From assembly GCF_009720145.1 (NCBI RefSeq), contig NZ_CP046253.1, forward strand, positions 434,001 to 498,000: a stretch of DNA of 64,000 nucleotides. The letters are read 5' to 3'. Position 1 is the stretch's first letter. Each line of letters begins with the position of its first letter. This document shows positions 38,345-46,582 of the stretch, piece after piece. The stretch comes from Sphingobium sp. CAP-1 (GTDB taxonomy: Bacteria > Pseudomonadota > Alphaproteobacteria > Sphingomonadales > Sphingomonadaceae). The notes beneath the pieces were generated by a model. It was given only the letters and a program-made list of their open reading frames with translations, searched no databases and was not told the DNA's origin. The translations under genes were made by a program, and so were the position numbers.

Positions 38345-39079
38345 TTAGGCAACCGCTCTTTTGAGCCGAGCGACTAGTCTTTCGCGCGCGGCCAATATAT
38401 CGGCGCGGCGGTCGGTGAGGACCGAGCGCTCCAGAAAGAAGCCGGTGAGGTGCAGCCCGTCAATGATCTGCCCCCAGTCGCCCATGCCCCCCTCCAGCAG
38501 GAAAGGCGGTAACGGCAGCAGCAGCTTTTCATAGCCAACCGCACCCGCGCGGCTGACCGCCGCCGCGCTGCGAGGACTGACATAAGCCAGGTCGCCCCTA
38601 TCCCCCAGCGCGGCGCAGCGGGTCAGGTCGAGACCAAAGCCCAGTTCGGCAAGCAACAGCAGCTCGTAGCGCACCAGCGCCACCGCCCAGCCGCGCGCCG
38701 CCGGGGCAGCCTCGACCGCGTCGAGCAGGCCGGCAAGCGCTTGATGCAACGCTGGACAGGGTGCGCCTTCGGGGAGCGCGGCGGCGGTCAGCGCGCAACT
38801 CCAGTCGATCGCGGCGGCGGGCAAGGGTTCGGCATGAAGAGGCGCGCGGCTGTGTATGAGTTCGACGGTCAGACCCGCCAGTTGCGCTTCGGTGCGGGCG
38901 CGAAATTCCGCCATCACGCCATTGCCCGGCAGCAGCACCGGCCGCAACGCCCGCGACCGGCCGCCCCGCACATAGCCCGGCAACAGCCCATGGTCGGGCG
39001 TCAACAGCCGTGCAATCGCGCCATGTTCGCCATGATGACGCACGGCGCAGACGATCGCGGAAGAGAGGAAGGTCGCCAC
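38345..39079 (-). CDS. recO: DNA repair protein RecO
   Basis: A 244-residue RecO, which loads RecA onto SSB-coated DNA together with RecR. The OB-fold N-terminus reads [20 protein letters not shown], followed by [13 protein letters not shown]. The helical C-terminal part contains [22 protein letters not shown]; the four-cysteine zinc site found in some RecO proteins is missing here. It stands directly behind the chemoreceptor gene on the same strand, with a 37-bp gap. Confidence 0.92.
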   Translation of the reverse strand: MATFLSSAIVCAVRHHGEHGAIARLLTPDHGLLPGYVRGGRSRALRPVLLPGNGVMAEFRARTEAQLAGLTVELIHSRAPLHAEPLPAAAIDWSCALTAAALPEGAPCPALHQALAGLLDAVEAAPAARGWAVALVRYELLLLAELGFGLDLTRCAALGDRGDLAYVSPRSAAAVSRAGAVGYEKLLLPLPPFLLEGGMGDWGQIIDGLHLTGFFLERSVLTDRRADILAARERLVARLKRAVA

Positions 39080-39116
39080 CCCTTCCCCCTACTCCGGCTT
39101 AGGCCTGGGTTCCAGT

Positions 39117-40640
39117 TCAGGCTGCGCGCAATTCTTTCAGCACATTGCGCACTGTATCCTGCAATTCCTCCGACCGGGTGCTGAGCGCGCTGGCGGCGGC
39201 GTCCGTCTGCCCCATCGCATTCTGCGCCTCGGCAAGGGCGGCGCTCAACGCTTCGGCCTGCACCGCAGCGCTGGCGATGTGACGGGCCATCTCCTCGGTC
39301 GCCAATGCGATTTCGCCCGTCGCCCGGATCTGGTCGCCGACTTCATCGACGATACGCGATGCGGACAGGTCAATCGTTTCGACCGACCGGGCAGCAATGT
39401 CGATCGCCCCGGACACGCCACGCGCGGCGGCGCGAATATCCTCCAGATAGGCGTCGATCTGCCGGGTCGCCTGTGCCGTCTGCGACGCCAGATTCTTCAT
39501 TTCCGACGCGACCACGGCAAAACCGCGCGTATCCGACCCATTGCGCGCCGCCTCGATCCCGGCGTTGAAGGACAGGGTGCGGCTCTGCGCGGCAATGTCC
39601 GATATCAGCGCGACGATGGTGCTGGCGGCGTCGACCGTGACCGACAGCGCCTTCACCTCCGGCGTCAGCGCGCGGGTCGCGATGGCGCCCTGATGCGCGC
39701 TGCTGCGGGTATGGCCAGCGCTGCTGCCCACTTCATTGATGGAACAGGCCAGTCGTTCGGTATCCTTCGCCACCGCCCGCACATCACCTTCCGCCCTGGC
39801 ATGGGCCGCGCGCAGTTCGTCGGACCGCGCTGCCGTGCGGTCGAGCAGATCGAACAGCCAGCTTTTGCTGTTGGACAGTTGCAGCGACAATTGCCCCAGA
39901 TCGGCCACCACCGCGCCCAATCGGGCCTCCAGCGCATCGGCGACAAGACGGCGGCGATCGGCGGCTTCCGCCGCACGGCGCGCCGTTTCCTCCACCGCGC
40001 GCTGGCGATCGGCGGCGATCTGCGCCTTTTCCAGTTGGACCAGCGCATCCTCGGCGCGCGCCTTGGCCTCGTCCGCCTCGATCCGCAGGGCATCGCTGCG
40101 CGTCTTTTCGCTGGCCTGTGCGGCGATGAACTGGGTCAGCCGATCCACGATCCACAGCAGCATCGCGGTCTGCAATATCACCACCAGCGCATGAAGCAGC
40201 ACCCGCGACAGATCGGTCGTGCTGGAAAAGACCCAGGCGGGGTGAACATAGTTGAGGATCAGATGATGCACCGCCGTCACCCCGGCGGCGGCCAGCAGCG
40301 CCCGCCGATCCAGCAGCGCTGTCAGCACCGCCAGCGCCGCGAAAAAGGCCATGTGCATGTCCATCTGCCACTCATGATCGCGCAGCAGATAGACATAGAG
40401 CGCCGGGAACGCCATGGTCGTGACCGCCATCGCCAGGCGGTTCGCCGGGCCGACATCCCGGCGTATCACAGCAATGGTCGGCAGCACCGCCAACAACGCA
40501 GCGGCCAGCGCGACCATCGGCGCATCCGGCACTCCCGCCAGCTTCGCCACGACGAACAAAAGCGGAAGATTCAGCCAGAATACGCACATCAACATGCGCG
40601 CGCCGGCCAGACGGATATTCTGAAGCGGATCGGACAGCAT
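39117..40640 (-). CDS. Methyl-accepting chemotaxis protein with a multi-helix membrane domain
   Basis: A 507-residue chemoreceptor. The N-terminal ~170 residues form five to six transmembrane helices with no periplasmic ligand domain, an uncommon sensor type. A long coiled coil (about 175-250, alanine/glutamate/arginine-rich) leads to the MCP signalling domain. The hairpin tip reads TLSFNAGIEAARNGSDTRGF followed by AVVASEMKNLASQT, a recognisable but diverged version of the canonical NAAIEAARAGE-type tip. The start used is the second candidate; it overlaps the stop of the small upstream ORF by one base (TGATG), so the two are translationally coupled. Confidence 0.85.
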   Translation of the reverse strand: MLSDPLQNIRLAGARMLMCVFWLNLPLLFVVAKLAGVPDAPMVALAAALLAVLPTIAVIRRDVGPANRLAMAVTTMAFPALYVYLLRDHEWQMDMHMAFFAALAVLTALLDRRALLAAAGVTAVHHLILNYVHPAWVFSSTTDLSRVLLHALVVILQTAMLLWIVDRLTQFIAAQASEKTRSDALRIEADEAKARAEDALVQLEKAQIAADRQRAVEETARRAAEAADRRRLVADALEARLGAVVADLGQLSLQLSNSKSWLFDLLDRTAARSDELRAAHARAEGDVRAVAKDTERLACSINEVGSSAGHTRSSAHQGAIATRALTPEVKALSVTVDAASTIVALISDIAAQSRTLSFNAGIEAARNGSDTRGFAVVASEMKNLASQTAQATRQIDAYLEDIRAAARGVSGAIDIAARSVETIDLSASRIVDEVGDQIRATGEIALATEEMARHIASAAVQAEALSAALAEAQNAMGQTDAAASALSTRSEELQDTVRNVLKELRAA

Positions 40641-40933
40641 CAGGCACGCCCTCCTCTGCACAGGCGTTCCGGCGCCGCCAGCAGCAGCAGGCGATGCGTC
40701 GCGATCAATCCCGCCAACCGGCTCCGATCGCCGCGCACGATCAGCCCCCGTCCGCTCCGCCCCAACGGCACGGCGCCCCGCGCGATAACCGATGTGACCA
40801 TGTCGGCTTTCAGTTCACCGGTGATCGGCAGCAACAGCATCGCGCCATGGGCCGGCGGAATGACCGCCAGCGACAGGAGCAACGCGGCCACTAGCGACAG
40901 TTGCGCGACCAGGAAACAATTACCCTCCGCCAT
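40640..40933 (-). CDS. Small exported protein coupled to the chemoreceptor gene
   Basis: A 97-residue protein (MAEGNCFLVAQLSLVAAL...) with an N-terminal hydrophobic stretch of about 25 residues that fits a signal peptide or signal anchor ending near PPAHGA, then a basic, arginine-rich mature part with ADMVTSVIARGAVPLGRSGR. Family unknown. Its TGA shares a base with the chemoreceptor ATG, which argues that it is real and made with the receptor. It could be a periplasmic partner supplying the ligand sense that the receptor itself lacks, but that is inference. The start is uncertain; a TTG 15 codons further upstream is possible. Confidence 0.55.
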   Translation of the reverse strand: MAEGNCFLVAQLSLVAALLLSLAVIPPAHGAMLLLPITGELKADMVTSVIARGAVPLGRSGRGLIVRGDRSRLAGLIATHRLLLLAAPERLCRGGRA

Positions 40934-41037
40934 ATCCGACAACGCCCCCCATTTCTTGAGCAAGATGTCCGACGGCAAAATTGGCAGTTAAAAGTTAAAA
41001 GCCGATTAGGATTGCGCCTGATCGAAGTAATTCGATA

Positions 41038-42951
41038 CTATCCATGGAAATAATCATAGACCTGCCGCGCCACCGCCTTCGACACGCCGGGCGCGCGCTG
41101 AAGATCTTCCAGCGCGGCGTCGCGGACGGCGCGAGCGGTACCGAAATGCATGAGGAGCGCTTTCTTGCGGGCGGGACCGATACCTGGCACCTCGTCCAGT
41201 GACGAAACGGTGATCGCCTTGCTGCGCTTGGCACGATGGGCGCCGATCGCGAAGCGGTGGGCTTCGTCGCGTAGCCTTTGCAAATAGAAAAGCACGGGAT
41301 GGTTCAAGGGGAAGGTGATTTCCCGGCCGTCCATCAGGTGAAACACCTCCCGCCCCTCACGACCATGATGCGGCCCCTTGGCGACACCGATCATGCAGAC
41401 ATCCTCTATGCCCATTTCCTCCAGCATCCCGCGGGCGGCGGATAGCTGCCCCTTGCCGCCATCGATCAGCACCAGATCGGGCCATTCGCCACTGTCGCGA
41501 TCCGGGTTTTCCTTCTGCGCGCGGCCAAAGCGGCGCTCGAACATCTCGCGCATCATCGCGAAATCGTCGTTCGAAATGGCCGGGTCTTTCATGTTGAACT
41601 TGCGATAGGCGTTCTTGCGGAAACCCTCCGGTCCCGCGACCACCATCGCGCCCAGTGCGTGCGCACCCTGAATATGGCTGTTGTCGTAGATTTCGATCCG
41701 GTCGGGCACGCCGTCCAGCCCGAACGCCTCCACCATATCCTCCATGATCCGGCCCTGGCTGGTGGTTTCCGCCAACCGCCGGTCGAGCGCCTCCACCGCA
41801 TTGCGCTGCGCCTGTTTGATGAGGCGGGTGCGGTCCCCACGCCGAGGCACCTCGATCCGCACTTTGCTACCGATCCGTTCCGACAGTGCCAGCGCCATCA
41901 ATTCGCATTCGGCCGGTTCGCGGTCGGCGAGGATCAGCTTGGGCGCGGGGACTTCCTCGTAAAATTGCGCCATGAAGCTCTCCAGCACCTCCTCCGTCGC
42001 GACATCGGCGGTGTGGACCGGGAAGAAGCTGCGATGGCCCCAATTCTGGCCGCCCCGGATGAAGAAAGCCTGGATGCACATCGCTCCGCCCTTTTCCGCC
42101 AGCGCGAAAATATCGGCGTCACCCAGCCCTTCGGCATTGATCGCCTGGCTACCCTGAATGAAGGTCAGCGCCTTCAGCCGGTCGCGGATCACCGCCGCCT
42201 GCTCGAAGTCCAGCGCTTCGGCCGCCTGCTCCATCGCCGCGCCCAGCTTCTTTTGCACGGCGGTCGATTTGCCGCCGAGGAAATCCTGCGCGTCATGGAC
42301 CAGTTCGGCATAGCCGGCCGCGTCGATGCGGTCGACACAGGGGGCCGAACAGCGCTTGATCTGGTAAAGCAGGCAGGGGCGCGATCGGTTGGCGAAGAAA
42401 CTGTCGGTGCAGGAGCGCAGCAGGAACAGCTTTTGCAGCGCGTTGATGGTGCGCGTGACCGACCCGGCGCTGGCGAAGGGGCCATAATAGCGGCCCTGAT
42501 ATTTGCGCGCGCCGCGATGCTTCTGGACGCGCGGGAAAGCATGATCCTCACGCAGCAGGATGAAGGGGAAGCTTTTGTCGTCGCGCAGCAGGACATTATA
42601 GGGCGGACGGTAGCGCTTGATCAGTTGCGCCTCCAGCAGCAGCGCCTCGGCCTCGCTGTTGGTGGTCACGATCGTCATGCTGCGGGTCTGGGCGACCATG
42701 CGCTGGAGCCGTTTGGGCAGGCGATCAACCTGGGTGTAGTTGGCGACGCGGTTCTTGAGCGCCCGCGCCTTCCCTACATAAAGGACATCACCGCGTGCGT
42801 CGTGCATCCGGTAGACGCCGGGACGGATGGGCAGCGTCTTGAGCGTGGTGCGGATCGCCTCCACCCCCGCGTCGATATCCGGCTGGCTGCCGGTGACGGT
42901 GTAGGTCGCCTTGTCTTCGTTGAAACGATCGGGGGATTGCGGGCCGGACAT
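41038..42951 (-). CDS. uvrC: Excinuclease ABC subunit C
   Basis: A 637-residue nucleotide-excision-repair nuclease. The GIY-YIG domain (about residues 35-115) makes the 3' incision and reads PIRPGVYRMHDARGDVLYVG. A UVR motif for UvrB contact lies near 220-260 (MEQAAEALDFEQAAVIRDRL). The RNase H-like domain for the 5' incision contains EIYDNSHIQGAHALGAMVV and DLVLIDGGKGQLSAA. C-terminal helix-hairpin-helix repeats end EVPGIGPARKKALLMHFG. The gene appears monocistronic. Confidence 0.96.
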   Translation of the reverse strand: MSGPQSPDRFNEDKATYTVTGSQPDIDAGVEAIRTTLKTLPIRPGVYRMHDARGDVLYVGKARALKNRVANYTQVDRLPKRLQRMVAQTRSMTIVTTNSEAEALLLEAQLIKRYRPPYNVLLRDDKSFPFILLREDHAFPRVQKHRGARKYQGRYYGPFASAGSVTRTINALQKLFLLRSCTDSFFANRSRPCLLYQIKRCSAPCVDRIDAAGYAELVHDAQDFLGGKSTAVQKKLGAAMEQAAEALDFEQAAVIRDRLKALTFIQGSQAINAEGLGDADIFALAEKGGAMCIQAFFIRGGQNWGHRSFFPVHTADVATEEVLESFMAQFYEEVPAPKLILADREPAECELMALALSERIGSKVRIEVPRRGDRTRLIKQAQRNAVEALDRRLAETTSQGRIMEDMVEAFGLDGVPDRIEIYDNSHIQGAHALGAMVVAGPEGFRKNAYRKFNMKDPAISNDDFAMMREMFERRFGRAQKENPDRDSGEWPDLVLIDGGKGQLSAARGMLEEMGIEDVCMIGVAKGPHHGREGREVFHLMDGREITFPLNHPVLFYLQRLRDEAHRFAIGAHRAKRSKAITVSSLDEVPGIGPARKKALLMHFGTARAVRDAALEDLQRAPGVSKAVARQVYDYFHG

Positions 42952-43013
42952 GGGGCAGAAATAGCGTGGCCGGCGATGATCGCAAGCATGGCATCACCGT
43001 TAAACGGCGACTG

Positions 43014-43208
43014 TCAGGGATAGGGTTCCATCGTATCTCGACGATAGGTCTTGCCCTTGAGATCGGACAAAGGGCTGTCCCATATCCAGCTCCCGCCCGC
43101 CAAAAGGCCGACAAACGCAATCCCAGCCTGAACGCTGAACGCCGCATCATAAGATAGATGACGCAACATCGGATAAATCAGCACGACCGCGGCATAGAAA
43201 AAAGTCAT
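43014..43208 (-). CDS. Small hydrophobic protein of unknown function
   Basis: A 64-residue ORF with two hydrophobic stretches (FFYAAVVLIYPML and FSVQAGIAFVGLLAGGSWIW), enough for one or two membrane helices, and a charged tail. I see no clear ribosome site before its ATG and no recognisable family. It lies between the uvrC and atp regions. It may be a real small membrane protein or a chance frame. Confidence 0.4.
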   Translation of the reverse strand: MTFFYAAVVLIYPMLRHLSYDAAFSVQAGIAFVGLLAGGSWIWDSPLSDLKGKTYRRDTMEPYP

Positions 43209-43287
43209 CGCTGACGCCGGGAGAAGGAAATCTATAAGTGTCGCCGTTCAGTTTCCAGAACGACCTGCCCTTGACCGTTCGCACAGC

Positions 43288-43319
43288 AAAAAGGGCCGGG
43301 TTTCACCCCGGCCCTTTTT
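43288..43319. terminator. Strong bidirectional terminator at the end of the atp operon
   Basis: A stem of AAAAAGGGCCGGG against CCCGGCCCTTTTT with a five- to six-base loop sits 29 bases past the atpF stop. The A and T runs serve as terminator tracts in both directions. Confidence 0.9.
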
Positions 43320-43348
43320 GCGTCTTTCTGGCTGATGAGACATCACTT

Positions 43349-43960
43349 TCAGTTGATCGCGCCCAGTCCGCTGATCGCACTGTCGACCAGCGCCTTGTCC
43401 GCCTTGGCGTCATGGCCCTGGGCGATCAGGCTGGCTGCGGCAGTGGTGGCCGCGTTGACCGCCTTGGCGCGGATGCCGGCGATGGCGGACCGCTCGGCGG
43501 CGCCGATCTTGTCCTCGGCCATCTTCTGGCGGCGGGCGACCAGCGCTTCGGCATTGACCCTGGCGTCAGCGATCAGCCCTTCGGCCTCATGCTCGGCCGC
43601 CTTGCGCATGGCGTCGGCTTCACCGGCCGCAGCGGCCAGCTTGGCTTCATATTCGCCCTTGAGCGCCTCGGCCTCCGCGCGAAGCTTGGTGGCTTCGGCC
43701 AGTTGTTCCTTGATCTGCGCGATCCGGCCATCCAACGCCTTGCCGATCAGGCTCGGCACTTTCTTGACCAGAAGGATGATGATGAATGCGGTCATCGCCA
43801 GGCTAACCCAGGCGGTCGCGTCCATGCCGACCGCCTTGGGATCGGTATGGGGCGCGACGCCTTCATGGGCGACGGTGCCGACCGGCTCCATGCCTTCGCT
43901 ATGGATCGCCTGGTTCAGGTGCGGAACGTCCGCTGCGCTATGGGATGCTGCCTCAGCCAT
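43349..43960 (-). CDS. atpF: ATP synthase F0 subunit b
   Basis: A 203-residue b subunit, part of the peripheral stalk that holds F1 static. A hydrophilic N-terminal extension (about 45 residues, rich in H and A) precedes the single membrane helix TAWVSLAMTAFIIILLVKKV (about 49-68). A long alanine/glutamate coiled coil follows. It overlaps the end of the b' gene by eight bases. It is the last gene of the F0 operon; no F1 gene is in the window. Confidence 0.93.
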   Translation of the reverse strand: MAEAASHSAADVPHLNQAIHSEGMEPVGTVAHEGVAPHTDPKAVGMDATAWVSLAMTAFIIILLVKKVPSLIGKALDGRIAQIKEQLAEATKLRAEAEALKGEYEAKLAAAAGEADAMRKAAEHEAEGLIADARVNAEALVARRQKMAEDKIGAAERSAIAGIRAKAVNAATTAAASLIAQGHDAKADKALVDSAISGLGAIN

Positions 43961-44447
43961 GAGCCAGTGCTGCCTTTACTGCGTTGCGGGCTGCTTCGTC
44001 CGACGCATCGACGCCGGAAATGCGAGCCACCATGTCGCGCGCCGCTTCGGCGGCGACGGTTTCGATTTCTCCCAGAGCCGCATTGCTTGCAGCCTGGATG
44101 CGCGCTTCGGCCGCGGCGATCTTGCTCGCGACATCAGCATCGGCTGCGGCGAGCTTTGCTTCCGAAGCCTTGGCCGCTTCCGTCTTGGCCTTGGCCATCA
44201 CCGCCTGAGCGGCGGCGCGGTTCGCGGCGTCGCGGGTGCGATAATCGGCTTCGGCTTCGTCGGCGCGGGCAAAGGCAGCCTTGGCCGCGTCCAGATCACC
44301 GCTGATCTTCGCGTCGCGCGCGTCCGCCGTGCCCTGAACCTTGGGCACCATGCCAAGGCCAATGACGAAGAAGACGAGGCCGAAGGTCAGCAGCAGCCAG
44401 AATATCTGGCTGGAGTAAGTATCGGCGATTTGCGCGATTTGAGGCAT
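43953..44447 (-). CDS. atpF': ATP synthase F0 subunit b'
   Basis: A 164-residue second b-type subunit. The N-terminal membrane anchor is QIFWLLLTFGLVFFVIGLGM (about residues 14-33), and the rest is an alanine-rich coiled coil. Photosynthetic and alphaproteobacterial synthases use a b/b' heterodimer, and the presence of this gene next to atpF shows the same here. It overlaps atpF by eight bases. It is sometimes named atpG or atpX in other genomes. Confidence 0.92.
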   Translation of the reverse strand: MPQIAQIADTYSSQIFWLLLTFGLVFFVIGLGMVPKVQGTADARDAKISGDLDAAKAAFARADEAEADYRTRDAANRAAAQAVMAKAKTEAAKASEAKLAAADADVASKIAAAEARIQAASNAALGEIETVAAEAARDMVARISGVDASDEAARNAVKAALAHG

Positions 44448-44535
44448 AATATGGTCCGTCCGATCAGAGGGCGGTCAACAGGGAAGCGGGCAGAAGCCGG
44501 ACGCCTGTCCGCCCTGCCCGCTCCAATTTCGTGCT

Positions 44536-44763
44536 TTAGGCCACGAACACCAGGATCATGGCGATAACGAACGCCAGCAGACCCAGAAGTTCCGCCGCAG
44601 CGAAACCGATGAACAGGCGGCCCTGCTGACCGTCGGCAGCGCCCGGATTGCGCAGCGCGCCTTCCAGAAAGGCGCTGAACACGTTGCCCACACCGAGGGC
44701 GGCGATGCCCGCACCGATCGCGGCCAGGCCAGCACCGAGCAGCTTTGCGGCTTCTGCGTCCAT
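44536..44763 (-). CDS. atpE: ATP synthase F0 subunit c
   Basis: A 75-residue proteolipid of the proton-driven rotor ring. Helix 1 is glycine-rich (AGLAAIGAGIAALGVGNVFSA). The polar loop is RNPG. Helix 2 carries the proton-carrying glutamate in [13 protein letters not shown] (about residue 57). No sodium-binding signature (Q in helix 1 with the matching ES/T in helix 2) is evident, so it is probably a proton enzyme. Confidence 0.96.
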   Translation of the reverse strand: MDAEAAKLLGAGLAAIGAGIAALGVGNVFSAFLEGALRNPGAADGQQGRLFIGFAAAELLGLLAFVIAMILVFVA

Positions 44764-44816
44764 GTCGTAAACTCCCTTGTTAAATCAGTAAAAGGTTGAA
44801 GAAATTCAGGTGGAAA

Positions 44817-45602
44817 TCAGTGCAAATTCTCGGCGTCATTCAGATAGACCGAGGTCAGCAGCGCGAACACATAAGCCTGGATCACCGCGACCAGCATTTC
44901 CAGCGCGCTGATACCGATCATCAGGACGAAGCTGGCAAGGCCGACAGTGGCGCCCAGAGCCGGCGAGGCGTTGGCGCTGTTGATGACGAAGCCGGCCAGC
45001 ACCTTCAGCAGGACGTGGCCCGCGGTCATCGCGACGAACAGTCGCAGGCCCAGGCTGAACGGACGCACCATGAAGGACACGAGTTCGATAAAGAAGAGCG
45101 GCACCACCATCGCGATCGGTGTGCCGTGCGGCACGAACAGCGAGAAGAAGTGAAAGCCATGCTTCCAGAAGCCGACGATCAGCACGATCGAGAAGCTCAT
45201 GATCGCAAGGACGCCAGTGGCCGTGAAGTGACTGGTGAAGGTGAAGGGGTGCATCCCGATCAGGCCCAGCGGCAGCAGACCCAGCAGGTTCGCCAGCAGG
45301 ATGAACATGAACAGCGAGAATACGTAAGGAATATATTTCCGCCCCTTGTCGCCGATATTGGCGACCAGCAGGTTCTTGATGAAGCCGGTCATATATTCGA
45401 CCGCCATCTGCCAGCGGCCGGGAACCAGCTCCCGCTTCATGCCACCGATCACAAAGATCCACAGCACCACGGCGGCCAGCACCATATAGAGCGCGCTGTT
45501 GGTGAAGGCGATGTTGAAGCCGCCCAGCGACCAGTGATCCGTACCGAACAGGGGTTCGATAGCGAACTGGTGCATCGGATCGATTTTGCCGGATTCTGCC
45601 AC
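44817..45602 (-). CDS. atpB: ATP synthase F0 subunit a
   Basis: A 261-residue membrane subunit that forms the proton half-channels against the c ring. Five to six transmembrane helices are visible. The essential arginine lies in SLGLRLFVAMTAGHVLL, and the C-terminal helix reads MLVAVIQAYVFALLTSVYLN. It follows atpI by 48 bases and precedes atpE. Confidence 0.96.
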   Translation of the reverse strand: MAESGKIDPMHQFAIEPLFGTDHWSLGGFNIAFTNSALYMVLAAVVLWIFVIGGMKRELVPGRWQMAVEYMTGFIKNLLVANIGDKGRKYIPYVFSLFMFILLANLLGLLPLGLIGMHPFTFTSHFTATGVLAIMSFSIVLIVGFWKHGFHFFSLFVPHGTPIAMVVPLFFIELVSFMVRPFSLGLRLFVAMTAGHVLLKVLAGFVINSANASPALGATVGLASFVLMIGISALEMLVAVIQAYVFALLTSVYLNDAENLH

Positions 45603-45650
45603 GTTGACCCCTGTAACGTCTTTACTATTCGGACTAGAACCAAGACATCC

Positions 45651-45974
45651 CTATTCGTCGGGACGCTTCGCCGTAGTCAATCTGATGATATTCCTGAAAG
45701 CCGCCACGATCCCAAGACCGAGGAACACCAGCAGGAGCCATGGGGATGTATTGAAAAGCCGGTCCAAGACCCAGCCGATCAACGCACCGCCGACAAGACC
45801 GCCGATCAGTTCCGCAAGCACCCGGTTGCCGAGGCGAGAACCATCGTCCGCCTGCTGCTCCGTCGCCCCCTGCCTGACCTTTTCGACATGTTCGGCCTGC
45901 GCGATTCGCTCCTCAAGGGAAGCGATCCGCGAGTCCTCGCCCGCCGGGTCCTGTCCGGGTGTATCCGCTGCCAT
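45651..45974 (-). CDS. atpI: ATP synthase accessory protein AtpI
   Basis: A 107-residue protein. The N-terminal third is a charged coiled coil (DSRIASLEERIAQAEHVEKV), unusual in length. Two transmembrane helices follow, LIGGLVGGALIGWVLDRL and WLLLVFLGLGIVAAFRN, the AtpI/AtpZ pattern. AtpI assists c-ring assembly or magnesium handling in other bacteria. It is the first gene of the F0 operon. The region upstream carries a small dyad (CGGCCT/AGGCCG) near the likely promoter. Confidence 0.85.
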   Translation of the reverse strand: MAADTPGQDPAGEDSRIASLEERIAQAEHVEKVRQGATEQQADDGSRLGNRVLAELIGGLVGGALIGWVLDRLFNTSPWLLLVFLGLGIVAAFRNIIRLTTAKRPDE

Positions 45975-46146
45975 GCATCATCTCCATCAGGCATATAAGC
46001 CCGTGGCGTTCGGCATGGCGCTTGCGGCTGCACCCGTCAAGGCGACGCCCCTCTAGGAAGGCTTTGCAGGAGTGTCAACCCCGCACAAAAGGCGGGAAAT
46101 CGGCCTTTTGGACAATAGGCCGTCAGAGCTTGTATTTCGCTATTTT

Positions 46147-46164
46147 CCTATTTAGCTAAATAGG
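46147..46164 (+). promoter_or_regulatory. Perfect 18-bp palindromic operator at the start of an ArsR gene
   Basis: CCTATTTAGCTAAATAGG is a perfect palindrome ending one base before the ATG at 46166. Such AT-rich dyads are typical ArsR/SmtB operators. Its position and the lack of a Shine-Dalgarno sequence suggest that the regulator represses its own, probably leaderless, message. A possible -10 (TAGCTA) lies inside the palindrome. Confidence 0.8.
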
Positions 46165-46165
46165 A

Positions 46166-46471
46166 ATGGATAAGATCTTCAAGGCGCTGGCATCCGAGCC
46201 GCGCCGCCGCATCCTGGAATATCTGCTGGTCGAGCCGATGACCGTGGGCGAAATCGCCGACAATTTCGACATGGCGATGCCCTCCATTTCCAAACATCTG
46301 GCCGTGTTGAAGGAGGCTGGCGTGGTGCGCGAGCAGAAGCGCGGACAATATGTGTTACACATACTCGTGCAAGATGCGCTGACCGGGCCACTTTATAATT
46401 TTTTGGCGCCCTATTGCGAGCAGGCGCGGAGGATCGTGGAAGAACGACCGAGACGACGCGGGCGGGATTGA
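46166..46471 (+). CDS. ArsR-family transcriptional regulator (autoregulated)
   Basis: A 101-residue winged-helix repressor. The DNA-reading helix-turn-helix is MTVGEIADNFDMAMPSISKHLAVLKEAGVVRE (about residues 25-56; only in shorter pieces shown here: SISKHLAVLKEAGVV), followed by the wing GQYVLHIL. No metal-binding CxC pair is in the usual helix 3 or 5 positions, so it probably senses something other than a thiophilic metal. There is no target gene next to it apart from itself; folP converges on it. Confidence 0.88.
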   Translation: MDKIFKALASEPRRRILEYLLVEPMTVGEIADNFDMAMPSISKHLAVLKEAGVVREQKRGQYVLHILVQDALTGPLYNFLAPYCEQARRIVEERPRRRGRD

Positions 46472-46515
46472 GGAAAGCCCCCCCCTCTCCTTCCGTTGCA
46501 CACAAAATCGGGAGG

Positions 46516-46538
46516 CCGGATCAAGTCCGGGATGACGG
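46516..46538. repeat. Short extragenic palindrome, family CCGGATCAAGTCCGG
   Basis: CCGGATCAAGTCCGGGATG is an interrupted palindrome. A second, longer version is at 54638-54658. The pattern is a common extragenic repeat in alphaproteobacteria. It is placed between convergent ArsR and folP genes. Confidence 0.55.
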
Positions 46539-46582
46539 CAGAAAATGGCCGTTAGCAGTCAGCCAAACAGAGGGGCGACTCC

